Assembly (NCBI GenBank): GCA_024692715.1
Contig: JAILMH010000049.1
Span: forward strand, 1-54,909
Direction of reading: 5' to 3'
Source: Lachnospiraceae bacterium
Lineage (GTDB): Bacteria; Bacillota; Clostridia; Lachnospirales; Lachnospiraceae
Length of the DNA stretch: 54,909 nt
Both the position numbers and the translations under genes were made by a program. Under the pieces are notes generated by a model, which was not told where the DNA came from, did no database searches, and saw only the letters and a program-made list of their open reading frames with translations. Below are positions 1 to 8,312 of the stretch, in pieces (the first letter of the stretch is position 1; each line of letters starts with the position of its first letter).

Positions 1-324
1 GATCTTTATAAAACTCTTGGAAATCGTAGAATTGCGTTGTGCAGAGAACTCACAAAGAAGTATGAGGATGTTCAAAGAACTACTCTGGCAGATGCAGTTG
101 ATTTTTATGATCAGAATGACCCACGTGGCGAATATGTTCTAGTGATTGAGGGTAAGAGCAGGGATGCTGTAAAAGAAGAAGAAAGACTTCAATTTGAAGA
201 TATGAGTATTGCAGATCATGTGGAGTTTTATATTCGTCAGGGGATGGAAAAAAAAGAAGCTATGAAGTGTGCAGCAAAAGATCGCGGAGTTTCTAAGCGT
301 GATATTTATAACGCGTTACTATAA
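1..324 (+). CDS. rsmI: 16S rRNA 2'-O-ribose C1402 methyltransferase RsmI (3' part)
   Basis: The reading frame is open from base 1 to the stop at 322-324, so this is the 3' end of a gene that begins outside the window. The visible 107 residues match the RsmI C-terminus: an RELTKKYE motif, then a stretch ending in the GEYVLVIEG strand that closes the tetrapyrrole-methylase fold, followed by the short helical C-terminal domain (KDRGVSKRDIYNAL). RsmI methylates the ribose of C1402 in 16S rRNA with SAM in the cytoplasm. The catalytic N-terminal domain is outside the window. The next gene starts 28 bases after the stop, so the two may share a transcript. Confidence 0.9.
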   Translation, partial: DLYKTLGNRRIALCRELTKKYEDVQRTTLADAVDFYDQNDPRGEYVLVIEGKSRDAVKEEERLQFEDMSIADHVEFYIRQGMEKKEAMKCAAKDRGVSKRDIYNALL

Positions 325-352
325 ATAAGTTAATGTGTGGAGGATGAATATT

Positions 353-1699
353 ATGAAAAAGGAATTAGCAAGACTTACTGCAATTTTTGTGACAGCTGCG
401 ATGTCTGTTTCGGGATGCGGCAGTACACCGCAGGAAAGTACGATAAGCAGTGAAACTGCGGCATCAGAAGAATCATCAAAAGATATTTCTTCAGATACAG
501 AGTCAACCGATACGGAATCCAGTACAGAAGTTTCAGAAGCAGGTACTGCGTCAGCAGATCTTGAAGAGGCAGAGACATTGGATGATACATTGAAAAATTC
601 AATTAATACATTTAACTGGAAACTTTTCGACAGTGCAGATGCAGAAAACAATTTATTTTATTCTCCATACAGTATAGCTTCAGCTATTGCGCTTGCTGAT
701 CTCGGTGCCAAAGGAACGACGAAAGAAGAAATTGAAGCAGTACTTGGGATAGATGATCTGGAAACGTTTGAACAGCAGATAAAGCTTTTTGCGGAGAATA
801 ATACAAGCGATACAGCAAAACTCACTACAGCTAATTCTGTATGGATCGATAAATCGCTTTCACTTTCAGATGAATATGAAGAGGTGTTTAAGAATCCTGC
901 AGAATTTTATTTTGATGGAGAATTAAAATCTGTAGATTTTAAGAATGATACTGAGAATGTTAAAAAAGAAATCAGTAGTTGGGTATCAGATAAAACAGAT
1001 AAACTGATAGACGATTATGAATCGGTAGCTGATGGAAATACTGTGGCAGATATTTTGAATGCGGTGTATTTCTATGGTGAATGGAGTAATAAATTCAGCG
1101 CAGAAGATACGGAATCTCAGAAGTTTAAGGGAACAGAGGGAGATTCTTTTGTGGATATGATGCACATGGAAGACAATAGTTTTTCGTATGTTGAAAATGT
1201 TGATGGCATAACTGCAGTAGCACTTCCCTATTCAAACAGTTCTATTGAAATGGATATTATGATGAGTGCTGATGAGAGTAAAGATCTAGATGATGTTTGG
1301 GATAGCAGTAACTCAGAAAAAATATTCAGTTCATTAGATGAAGCTGATACTTCGGAAATAAGTGAACTTGAATTACCTAAATTTGAAATGGATGTGACAT
1401 TTGATGGACTCAAAGATTCGCTTGAAAGTCTTGGAATTAACAGTGCATTCAGTAAAAATGCGGATTTCACAGGTATAGCGGAAAATCTTACTGTGAGTGA
1501 TATCAGCCATCGCGCCAAGGTGGAAGTAAATGAAGATGGAACAAAGGCGGCGGCCGTCACTGAGATGACTATGGAGCTTACAGCGATGAAGGATGAAGGC
1601 GAGAATATAAAATTCATAGTTGATCGTCCATTTATCTTTACAATAAGAGACAGAGAAAGTGGCATGATAATTTTCACAGGAAGGGTAAATAACCTGTAA
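353..1699 (+). CDS. Serpin-family protease inhibitor, predicted lipoprotein
   Basis: This 448-residue protein starts with a lipoprotein signal: a KK charge, a short hydrophobic stretch and the lipobox SVSGCG, with the cysteine near residue 22. About 45 Ser/Thr/Glu-rich linker residues follow, then a full serpin fold. The serpin hinge is intact (EDGTKAAAV near residues 393-402) and is followed by the reactive-centre stretch and the C-terminal signature VDRPFIFTIRD with GRV near the end. The small residues in the hinge fit an inhibitory serpin that traps serine or cysteine proteases at the cell surface. In-frame GTG 335 and ATG 344 lie in or next to the GGAGG at 339-343; ATG 353, nine bases after it, is the better start. 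The target protease is unknown. Confidence 0.93.
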   Translation: MKKELARLTAIFVTAAMSVSGCGSTPQESTISSETAASEESSKDISSDTESTDTESSTEVSEAGTASADLEEAETLDDTLKNSINTFNWKLFDSADAENNLFYSPYSIASAIALADLGAKGTTKEEIEAVLGIDDLETFEQQIKLFAENNTSDTAKLTTANSVWIDKSLSLSDEYEEVFKNPAEFYFDGELKSVDFKNDTENVKKEISSWVSDKTDKLIDDYESVADGNTVADILNAVYFYGEWSNKFSAEDTESQKFKGTEGDSFVDMMHMEDNSFSYVENVDGITAVALPYSNSSIEMDIMMSADESKDLDDVWDSSNSEKIFSSLDEADTSEISELELPKFEMDVTFDGLKDSLESLGINSAFSKNADFTGIAENLTVSDISHRAKVEVNEDGTKAAAVTEMTMELTAMKDEGENIKFIVDRPFIFTIRDRESGMIIFTGRVNNL

Positions 1700-1735
1700 A
1701 AAGTGCTGGAAATGCCCTAAAATAGCCGATTTTCC

Positions 1736-1764
1736 TTGACAAACCAGCCCGAAATGAGTATAAA
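1736..1764 (+). promoter_or_regulatory. Sigma-70-type promoter of hup
   Basis: A perfect -35 TTGACA at 1736-1741 and a TATAAA -10 at 1759-1764 are separated by 17 bases. Transcription would start near 1771, giving a leader of about 60 bases ending in the AGAGGAGGAG ribosome site before ATG 1832. This fits the high expression expected for HU. Confidence 0.8.
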
Positions 1765-1831
1765 TAGGATATAGCTTTTCAAACAATCGGAAAGCAATCC
1801 TAAATCTCATTTAAGAGGAGGAGTTTCAAGA

Positions 1832-2107
1832 ATGAACAAGACAGAATTAGTTGCAGCAATGGCTGAGAAGTCAGGACTGACAAAGAAGGATGCTGAGAGC
1901 GCACTCAAGGCTTTCACAGATGCAGTAGCAGCTGCACTTACAGAAGGTGACAAGGTTCAGCTTGTAGGCTTCGGTACATTCGAAGTTTCCGAGAGAGCAG
2001 CAAGAGAAGGTAGAAATCCTCAGACAGGTGATGTTATGAAGATTCCTGCATCTAAGGCTCCTAAGTTCAAGGCTGGTAAGGCTCTTAAGGACGCTGTAAA
2101 TAAGTAA
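1832..2107 (+). CDS. hup: Histone-like DNA-binding protein HU
   Basis: A 91-residue protein of standard HU length. It begins [21 protein letters not shown] and carries the HU signature [21 protein letters not shown], the beta-arm region that wraps into the DNA minor groove, including the intercalating proline after RN. HU compacts and bends DNA as a dimer. The gene has its own strong promoter and its own terminator, so it is probably a single-gene unit placed before the rqcP cluster. Codon use is strongly biased towards common codons, as in highly expressed genes. Confidence 0.98.
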   Translation: MNKTELVAAMAEKSGLTKKDAESALKAFTDAVAAALTEGDKVQLVGFGTFEVSERAAREGRNPQTGDVMKIPASKAPKFKAGKALKDAVNK

Positions 2108-2137
2108 TTAACACTTGTAAGTTACTTGAATTGTATG

Positions 2138-2170
2138 TGTACGCTGTCTCAATTGACAGCGTACATTTTT
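2138..2170 (+). terminator. Rho-independent terminator after hup
   Basis: A perfect 11-bp stem (2138-2148 with 2155-2165, arms TGTACGCTGTC and GACAGCGTACA) with a 6-base loop is followed by five T. Confidence 0.9.
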
Positions 2171-2191
2171 AATTTACAGGAAAGGTGAAAA

Positions 2192-2431
2192 ATGAGATTA
2201 GATAAGTATTTAAAGGTATCAAGACTAATAAAGCGAAGAAGTGTTGCAAATGAAGCATGCGACGCAGGAAGAGTCATGATAAACGGAAAACCTTCAAAAG
2301 CCGGAACTGAAGTAAAGATGGGTGATATCATAGAAATCAGTTTTGGTAATAAAACGGTAAAAGTAGAAGTTACGGGCATACAGGAAACAATACATAAAGA
2401 AGATGCCGAGACATTATTTAAATACATCTGA
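2192..2431 (+). CDS. rqcP: S4-domain RNA-binding protein RqcP (YabO/HslR type)
   Basis: A 79-residue protein made almost entirely of one S4 domain: MRLDKYLKVSRLIKRR at the start, then the GRVMINGKPSKAG turn. This is the YabO/RqcP family. In Bacillus, RqcP binds stalled 50S subunits and helps RqcH add alanine tails to blocked nascent chains. The position before divIC and tilS matches the Bacillus yabO neighbourhood, which separates it from the related heat-shock protein HslR. A GGAAAGG ribosome site precedes ATG 2192. Confidence 0.88.
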   Translation: MRLDKYLKVSRLIKRRSVANEACDAGRVMINGKPSKAGTEVKMGDIIEISFGNKTVKVEVTGIQETIHKEDAETLFKYI

Positions 2432-2487
2432 TGAAAAGAATATGATATGTGCACATTGTATACATGAGGCTTGACGCCTTTGGTTTT

Positions 2488-2512
2488 TTTGTATATTATT
2501 GATATATACAAA
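2488..2512. repeat. AT-rich perfect inverted repeat before divIC
   Basis: Nine-base arms TTTGTATAT (2488-2496) and ATATACAAA (2504-2512) flank seven bases. A TATTAT -10-like box follows at 2524-2529 and a second small palindrome, GGTATTATACC, lies at 2522-2532. This may be an operator at the divIC promoter or the base of a hairpin after rqcP. I cannot tell which. Confidence 0.45.
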
Positions 2513-2591
2513 ATAAATTGGGGTATTATACCTGAACAAAGCAAATCATTTTACATGAAAAGGATCAAGCCATTGTAAGGAGATGTTGTAT

Positions 2592-2906
2592 ATGCGCACA
2601 GTACCGGCTTTTCAAAGAAAAAAAAATCATAAGATGAGCTGCCTGTGTATCACTGTCGCAATGGCGTTCATACTTAGTGTAATTGCTATAGATGGTTTCA
2701 AGCTGAAAAGTAAATATACGCAGTATCAGAATAAAATTGCCGAATTGCAGGATAATATAGACAGTGAAACCAAAAGAACAGATGATTTGAAGCAATTCGA
2801 AAAATTTACAAAGACACGAAAATATGCAGAGCAGGTTGCAGAGGACAAACTTGGTCTGGTTCATGATGATGAGATAATATTTAAGCCAAGTGATGAAGAT
2901 CAGTGA
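2592..2906 (+). CDS. divIC: Septum formation initiator, DivIC/FtsL family
   Basis: About 104 residues: a short basic cytoplasmic tail, one membrane span (about residues 15-35), and a coiled coil (KSKYTQYQNKIAELQDNID) ending in the family's EDKLGLVHDDEIIF motif. DivIC works with FtsL and DivIB in the divisome. In-frame ATG 2583 lies directly against TAAGGAG (2576-2582), leaving no spacing, so ATG 2592 is chosen. The 3' end overlaps tilS by 17 bases, so the two are translationally coupled. The place between rqcP and tilS matches Bacillus divIC. Confidence 0.88.
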   Translation: MRTVPAFQRKKNHKMSCLCITVAMAFILSVIAIDGFKLKSKYTQYQNKIAELQDNIDSETKRTDDLKQFEKFTKTRKYAEQVAEDKLGLVHDDEIIFKPSDEDQ

Positions 2907-4269
2907 TCAGGTAAAAAGATATATAATTAATAATAGAATGATAATGCCCGGAGAGCGAGTTGCTGTTGGGGTTTCAGGAGGAGCAGACTCAATGTGCCTC
3001 CTTTTTTTGCTTAATTCTTTAAGTAAAGAACTTGGGTTTTCTATTATTGCGGTGCATGTAGAGCATGGGATCAGAGGACAGGAATCCCTGGATGATGCAA
3101 GCTATACTGAAGAGGAATGTAGAAAACTTGGTATAGAGTATCGAGTATTTCATATCGATGCGCCGAAATTGGCAGCGGAGAGAAGAGAGACTCTTGAAGA
3201 AGCTGCAAGAATTGAGAGATACAGGATTTTTGAAAGCGTAGGAGCGGATAAAATTGCGGTTGCACATCATGCGGGAGATGAAGCGGAAACACTTCTTTTT
3301 AATATATTCAGAGGCAGCGGGCTAAAGGGACTTGGCGCGATTGCTCCGATACGAGGAAAAGTAATAAGACCGTTGCTGGAACTGACAAAGAGTCAGATTA
3401 TAGATTTCTGCGATGAAAATGAAATAAAATTCAGGACAGATAAAACAAATTTTGATAACGATATAGCGAGAAATGCGATACGAAATCAGATAATCCCTAT
3501 CGCAGATAAAATAAACTCTGCATCGGTTGCACATATGGCAAAGATAGCTGCCAGTATGCGAGACTGGAATGATTATATTGAGTTTGAAGCAGACAAACTT
3601 GAAAAAAAATACATTTCAGAGGATAAAGCCGGAAGAGTGAGACTTGATACAGCAGTGTTTGAAAATACAAAAGCCATAATGGTTTCTGAGATAGTTAGAC
3701 GCTGTATTTTAAGGGCCTCCGGAAAGCTTAAGGATATTACAGCCGAGCATATAAATAATTGTATGGAACTCGGAAGAAATACAAGTGGTAAATCGTTGGA
3801 TATTCCTTACGGCATTTGTGTAAAAAACGAATTCGGAACTCTTATATTTGAGAAAAAAAGTCACAAATCTGTTAAAGATAGTGTTAATATTGAAGTACCA
3901 TTGAATGGTATAATAAATACAAAAGATGGAAAACGCTGGAAATTTGAATCACAGTCAGACTATGATGGTAGAATTATAAAGGATATCACGTATACTAAAT
4001 GGTTTGATTATGATAGAATAGTTGAAAAACCGATACTACGCACACGCAGAACAGGAGATTATGTTTCGATAAAAGGCGGACGCAAAAAGCTGAAGGATGT
4101 ATTTATTGAAGCGAAGATTCCCGCGTCTGAAAGGGATTCATTAATAATTTTAGCTGATGGAAGTCATATAATCTGGGTTCCGGGGATAAGAATGAGTGAA
4201 TGCTATAAAGTGAGTGAAAGTACCAAAAAAATCTGGAAAGTGGAAGTAGAAAATGGAACACAAGATTGA
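2890..4269 (+). CDS. tilS: tRNA(Ile)-lysidine synthetase
   Basis: This 459-residue enzyme uses ATP and lysine to convert C34 of the CAU tRNA(Ile) into lysidine, so that it reads AUA. The PP-loop SGGADS is near residue 30. The family signatures VEHGIRG and AHHAGDEAETLLFNIFRGSG follow, and a C-terminal TilS domain with TRRTGDYVSIKGGRKKLKDVFIEAKIP lies near residues 380-410. The start is GTG 2890 or ATG 2893, both inside the end of divIC. The 3' end overlaps hpt by 17 bases. Confidence 0.96.
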   Translation: MMKISDQVKRYIINNRMIMPGERVAVGVSGGADSMCLLFLLNSLSKELGFSIIAVHVEHGIRGQESLDDASYTEEECRKLGIEYRVFHIDAPKLAAERRETLEEAARIERYRIFESVGADKIAVAHHAGDEAETLLFNIFRGSGLKGLGAIAPIRGKVIRPLLELTKSQIIDFCDENEIKFRTDKTNFDNDIARNAIRNQIIPIADKINSASVAHMAKIAASMRDWNDYIEFEADKLEKKYISEDKAGRVRLDTAVFENTKAIMVSEIVRRCILRASGKLKDITAEHINNCMELGRNTSGKSLDIPYGICVKNEFGTLIFEKKSHKSVKDSVNIEVPLNGIINTKDGKRWKFESQSDYDGRIIKDITYTKWFDYDRIVEKPILRTRRTGDYVSIKGGRKKLKDVFIEAKIPASERDSLIILADGSHIIWVPGIRMSECYKVSESTKKIWKVEVENGTQD

Positions 4270-4780
4270 AGTAATGTTTCCCGAGGAACAGATTGTAGCT
4301 AAGATCAAGGAGCTTGGAGCTAAAATCAGCGAAGAATATGCAGGAAAAGAAGTAACACTTGTCTGCATACTTAAAGGTGCATCTTTTTTTACATGTGAAC
4401 TTGCAAAAAGAATCACAGTGCCGGTAAAACTTGAGTTTATGCAGGTTTCAAGCTATGGAAACGAGACAGAGTCAAGCGGAGTTGTTAAGATCATTCAGGA
4501 TCTTGACGAGCCGATAAGAGGAAAGAATGTTATCGTCTGCGAGGATATTATAGACAGCGGACGTACAATGCATTACCTTCTCGATGTTTTAAGGCACAGA
4601 GGACCAGAATCTGTAAAGCTTTGTACACTTTTGGACAAGCCGGATCGTCGTGTTGTAGATGTAAAGATTGATTATAACGGTTTCGTAATACCAGATAAAT
4701 TTATTGTGGGTTATGGACTTGATTATGCGCAGAGATACCGGAACCTGCCATATATAGGAGAGGTAATTCTTCCGGAATAA
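4253..4780 (+). CDS. hpt: Hypoxanthine phosphoribosyltransferase
   Basis: A 175-residue purine salvage enzyme that makes IMP or GMP from hypoxanthine or guanine and PRPP. The PRPP-binding motif VIVCEDIIDSGRTM is near residues 93-106, and the purine-binding end has the YNGFVIPDKFIVGYGLDYAQRYRNLPYI signature of bacterial HPRTs. The start lies inside tilS (17-base overlap) and ftsH follows 21 bases later. The hpt-ftsH pairing is conserved in Firmicutes. Confidence 0.97.
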   Translation: MEHKIEVMFPEEQIVAKIKELGAKISEEYAGKEVTLVCILKGASFFTCELAKRITVPVKLEFMQVSSYGNETESSGVVKIIQDLDEPIRGKNVIVCEDIIDSGRTMHYLLDVLRHRGPESVKLCTLLDKPDRRVVDVKIDYNGFVIPDKFIVGYGLDYAQRYRNLPYIGEVILPE

Positions 4781-4801
4781 AAAATTTCAGGAGGGGAAAG
4801 A

Positions 4802-6664
4802 TTGAATTCTAATGGGAGTAAGAATCTGATCGTTTATATTTTGATGGTTGCAGCGATTTTGCTGCTCATTGTAGCGATCAGCAGTAGGTGGCAGACGAGA
4901 GACACCTACAACTATTCACAATTCAAGCAGGACTTGAAAGAAGACACGGTTGATGCAATTGAAATTCAGCCGAATGCAGAAACGCCGACAGGCTCGGTTA
5001 TTGTAAAGCTCAAGAGCGGAGGAACAAGGACGCTCCATGTTTCAGATATTTCTGAAATCGAAGACGAGCTTAGGGTATTGTTCCCATCTTATACCGAGTT
5101 AGAGGTTTCAAGAGAGAACCGGGTAATTTCGTATGTCGTTCCGGTAATACTTGGAATCGTAGTCATCTTTATAGTGATGGCATTGATGAATTCGCAGGCT
5201 GCGAGCTCTTCAAGCGGCGGTAAGATGATGAATTTTGGTAAAAATCGTGCAACAAAGACGTTGGCAGGAGAGTCTAACGTTACATTTAAGGATGTTGCAG
5301 GACTTGAAGAAGAGAAAGAGGATCTGGAGGAAATTGTTGATTTCTTAAAAGATCCGAAAAAATACACTTCAGTGGGAGCGAGAATTCCTAAAGGTGTCCT
5401 CCTTGAGGGCCCTCCGGGAACAGGAAAAACTCTTCTTGCAAAGGCAATTGCCGGAGAAGCGGGAGTTCCGTTTTTCTCAATTTCAGGCTCAGATTTTGTA
5501 GAGATGTTCGTCGGAGTTGGTGCATCACGAGTAAGAGATCTCTTCTCAGATGCAAAGAAAAATGCTCCATGCATAGTCTTTATCGATGAGATAGATGCTG
5601 TTGCAAGACGAAGAGGTACAGGACTTGGCGGAAGCCACGACGAACGTGAGCAGACGCTGAATCAGCTCCTTGTGGAGATGGACGGTTTTGGCGTAAATGA
5701 AGGAATAATTGTCATGGCAGCTACAAACCGTGTTGATATCCTTGATCCTGCAATATTAAGACCGGGGCGTTTTGACCGTAAGATTGGGGTCGGAAGACCA
5801 GATGTTAAAGGCAGAGAGGATATCCTTAAAGTACATTCAAAGAATAAGCCGCTTGGCGATGATGTGGATCTTACACAGATAGCACAGACAACAATGGGAT
5901 TTACGGGAGCTGATCTTGAAAATCTTATGAATGAGGCGGCTATTACTGCAGCAAAATCAAATCGTAAATTTATAAAGATGGAGGATATCAGAAAGTCCTT
6001 CATTAAAGTGGGAATTGGTGCTGAGAAAAAGAGTCGTGTCGTAAGTGACAGAGATAAGAAGATCACGGCATTTCACGAGGCAGGGCATGCAATTCTCTTC
6101 CATGTTCTTCCGGATGTGGGCCCGGTTTACACTGTGTCGATCATTCCTACAGGACTTGGAGCAGCGGGTTATACTATGCCGTTACCGAGCAGAGATGATG
6201 AATTTGTGACAAAGGGACGTCTTATCAATGAGATAATAGTCGATATGGGCGGCCGTGTAGCAGAAGAGATCTTCTGTGATGATATAACGACAGGAGCCTC
6301 TCAGGATCTTAAGCAGGCAACGAAGGCTGCAAGAAGTATGGTAACACGTTACGGAATGAGCTCAAAGCTTGGCGTTGTCAGCTATGATGCAGATGATGAT
6401 GAGGTGTTTATAGGAAGAGATCTTGGGCATTCAAAGGCATATTCTGATAGGACAGAAGCTGAGATCGACTGTGAGGTTAAGAGTATTCTTGATAATTGCT
6501 ATGGTGAAGCTAAGAGAATCATTCTTGAGAATAAGAGTGTTCTTATTAGATGTGCTGAGGAATTGTTAAAGAAGGAAAAGCTTACAAGAGATGAATTTGA
6601 GGCATTATTTCAGGAAAAAGAAGTGGTAAATGACTTCACTGGAGTGCCTGAATTTTCAGTATAA
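4802..6664 (+). CDS. ftsH: ATP-dependent zinc metalloprotease FtsH
   Basis: A 620-residue membrane AAA protease. Two membrane spans (about residues 9-27 and 103-125) flank a short external domain. The AAA module has Walker A GPPGTGKT (near 203), Walker [11 protein letters not shown] and the second region of homology around ILRPGRFDR. The M41 protease has the zinc site HEAGH near residue 424. It degrades unassembled membrane proteins and short-lived regulators. The start codon is TTG 4802, after GAGGGG. It is the last gene of the divIC-tilS-hpt-ftsH run. Confidence 0.98.
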   Translation: MNSNGSKNLIVYILMVAAILLLIVAISSRWQTRDTYNYSQFKQDLKEDTVDAIEIQPNAETPTGSVIVKLKSGGTRTLHVSDISEIEDELRVLFPSYTELEVSRENRVISYVVPVILGIVVIFIVMALMNSQAASSSSGGKMMNFGKNRATKTLAGESNVTFKDVAGLEEEKEDLEEIVDFLKDPKKYTSVGARIPKGVLLEGPPGTGKTLLAKAIAGEAGVPFFSISGSDFVEMFVGVGASRVRDLFSDAKKNAPCIVFIDEIDAVARRRGTGLGGSHDEREQTLNQLLVEMDGFGVNEGIIVMAATNRVDILDPAILRPGRFDRKIGVGRPDVKGREDILKVHSKNKPLGDDVDLTQIAQTTMGFTGADLENLMNEAAITAAKSNRKFIKMEDIRKSFIKVGIGAEKKSRVVSDRDKKITAFHEAGHAILFHVLPDVGPVYTVSIIPTGLGAAGYTMPLPSRDDEFVTKGRLINEIIVDMGGRVAEEIFCDDITTGASQDLKQATKAARSMVTRYGMSSKLGVVSYDADDDEVFIGRDLGHSKAYSDRTEAEIDCEVKSILDNCYGEAKRIILENKSVLIRCAEELLKKEKLTRDEFEALFQEKEVVNDFTGVPEFSV

Positions 6665-6730
6665 AAAGGCTTTTCGTCAACCTGCACAAAAAAATGAGGT
6701 AATTTTTGTAAACTTTGTGGAGTATAGGTC

Positions 6731-6759
6731 TTGTTCAAAATTTGGGTCAATGCTATATT
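6731..6759 (+). promoter_or_regulatory. Promoter inside the ftsH-pgeF gap (candidate sRNA promoter)
   Basis: A -35-like TTGTTC (6731-6736) and a -10 TATATT (6754-6759) are 17 bases apart. The -10 is extended by an upstream TGC, and the predicted start is near 6766. There is no ribosome site or reading frame between here and the terminator at 6835-6865, so the promoter would drive a short non-coding RNA. Confidence 0.6.
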
Positions 6760-6765
6760 ATTATG

Positions 6766-6865
6766 CGTACCCCCCAATACATGATATAGTTTAACAACTA
6801 TACCCCATAAGAAAGAAATACCTTCTCCGAAAAGCAGCCAACCCCTACCCGGTTGGCTGTTTTTC
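6766..6865 (+). ncRNA. Candidate C-rich small regulatory RNA
   Basis: The predicted transcript of about 100 bases runs from the promoter at 6731-6759 to the terminator at 6835-6865. It has a 7-bp hairpin (TATAGTT at 6785-6791 with AACTATA at 6796-6802, loop TAAC) and a 9-bp terminator stem. Its single-stranded parts are unusually C-rich in an AT-rich genome: CCCCCC at 6770-6775, CCCC at 6803-6806, CCTTCTCC at 6821-6828 and a CCTACCC terminator loop. Exposed C-rich segments that pair with Shine-Dalgarno sequences are known in Firmicute small RNAs such as RsaE and CsfG. I infer the same mode of action here. I do not recognise it as a named RNA family. Confidence 0.55.
6835..6865 (+). terminator. 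Rho-independent terminator
   Basis: A perfect 9-bp stem (CAGCCAACC 6835-6843 with GGTTGGCTG 6851-6859), a 7-base C-rich loop and a TTTTTCTTTT tail. Confidence 0.92.
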
Positions 6866-6904
6866 TTTTACCTAAAAGTATTTTTTAAGACAGGAGGGTT
6901 TTGC

Positions 6905-7762
6905 TTGAATCTTAATTACATTAAAAACCGTGAACGTATGACAGAAATGAAAAATGCGGACAACGGAGTAGCATATCTTACTTTTTCTCCCTTAAATAAA
7001 TTAAACTGTGTTGTAAATGCGTTTTCAACGAGAGTTGGAGGCTTTAGTGACGGAATATACAGTACATTAAATCTTAATTTCAATCAGGGCGATGATATTG
7101 AGAAAGTTAATAAAAATTTTGAAGCAATGGGTGAAGCTATAGGCGTTGCAGTTGAGAATATGGTAATGGCTCATCAGACACATACAGCAAATGTAATGCG
7201 TGTTACTAAAGATAATTCCGGTATGGGAATCATTCGTGAGAGAAATTATCATGATATAGACGGAATAGTTACAAATGAGCCGGGATTATGTCTTGTGACA
7301 AGTCATGCTGACTGTATACCGTTATATTTTGTAGATCCTGTGAGAAACGCGATTGGACTTTCCCACTCCGGATGGAAAGGAACAGCCGGAAATATCGCAA
7401 AGAATACGGTTGAATTAATGAAAAATGAATTTGGAACTGATCCAAAGGATGTTATTGGAATAATAGGCCCCGGAATCTGCGGCGAATGTTACGAGATAGG
7501 GCAGGATGTAGCAGACGTATTTACTGAAAAGTATAAAGGTGAAGAACAGCTAAAGGTTGTAAGGCCGGAGGTTGGCAAAGAGGGAAAATACCTTCTCGAC
7601 CTTCATGCTGCTAATTGCTATAATATGTTGGATGCAGGACTTACCGAAAAAAATATTTACGTAAGTGATGTATGTACAATGGAAAACTCAGAGCTGTTGT
7701 TTTCGCACCGGGCTTCAAAAGGAAAACGAGGAGGCTTATGTGCGTTCTTAATGCTTAAGTAA
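6905..7762 (+). CDS. pgeF: Peptidoglycan editing factor / purine nucleoside phosphorylase (laccase-domain, YfiH/YlmD)
   Basis: This 285-residue member of the multicopper-oxidase-like YfiH family has the metal ligands in family motifs: MAHQTHTANV (His), TSHADCIPLY (Cys in an ADC motif) and GLSHSGWKGTAGNI (His). GPGICGECYEIG is also diagnostic. Family members act as adenosine/purine nucleoside phosphorylases, and in E. coli as an editor of cell-wall precursors. The start is TTG 6905 after AGGAGG (6893-6898). It follows the sRNA terminator and lies 16 bases before greA. Confidence 0.92.
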   Translation: MNLNYIKNRERMTEMKNADNGVAYLTFSPLNKLNCVVNAFSTRVGGFSDGIYSTLNLNFNQGDDIEKVNKNFEAMGEAIGVAVENMVMAHQTHTANVMRVTKDNSGMGIIRERNYHDIDGIVTNEPGLCLVTSHADCIPLYFVDPVRNAIGLSHSGWKGTAGNIAKNTVELMKNEFGTDPKDVIGIIGPGICGECYEIGQDVADVFTEKYKGEEQLKVVRPEVGKEGKYLLDLHAANCYNMLDAGLTEKNIYVSDVCTMENSELLFSHRASKGKRGGLCAFLMLK

Positions 7763-7778
7763 ACAGAGGTGAATTAAA

Positions 7779-8291
7779 ATGCAGACAGGAAGAGCAGAGC
7801 TTACAGAGAGTGATGTAAAGAAAATTCAGGCTGAGATCGAAGACAGAAAGCTTAATCAGCGTCCTAAGCTTATAGAAGAGGTTAAAGAGGCGAGGGCTCA
7901 GGGAGATCTTTCTGAAAACTTTGAGTACTATGCAGCCAAGAGAGCAAAGAATCAGAATGAAAGCAGAATAGGTTATCTTGAGAGGATGCTTAAGACTGCA
8001 AAGATCGTATCCGATAAATCTGAAGAAGATGAAGTTGGAATGAATAACTTTGTAGAGGTAGAATTTTTAGACGATGGTTCAAAAGAGAGATACAAAATAG
8101 TTACAAGTATAAGAGGCAATTCCCTTAAGAACTATATAAGTATAGAGTCTCCGATAGGAAAGGCACTCCTTAAACATAAGGTTGGAGATGTATGTCATGT
8201 TCAGGTAAATGAAAACGTAGATTATGATGTAAAGATCATTGCTATTGATAAATCGAATGATGATTCTGAGGACACAATTAAATCATTCTAA
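7779..8291 (+). CDS. greA: Transcription elongation factor GreA/GreB family
   Basis: A 170-residue protein with the two Gre domains. The N-terminal coiled coil carries the acidic tip (GDLSENFEYYAAKRAKN near residues 43-60), whose acidic residues reach into the RNA polymerase secondary channel and stimulate cleavage of backtracked RNA. The C-terminal FKBP-like domain ends with SPIGKALLKHKVGDV. It is slightly longer than classic GreA (about 158 residues) because of an acidic tail. It follows pgeF closely and probably shares its transcript. Confidence 0.93.
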   Translation: MQTGRAELTESDVKKIQAEIEDRKLNQRPKLIEEVKEARAQGDLSENFEYYAAKRAKNQNESRIGYLERMLKTAKIVSDKSEEDEVGMNNFVEVEFLDDGSKERYKIVTSIRGNSLKNYISIESPIGKALLKHKVGDVCHVQVNENVDYDVKIIAIDKSNDDSEDTIKSF

Positions 8292-8312
8292 TCACTCAAC
8301 TGGAGGAAACTA

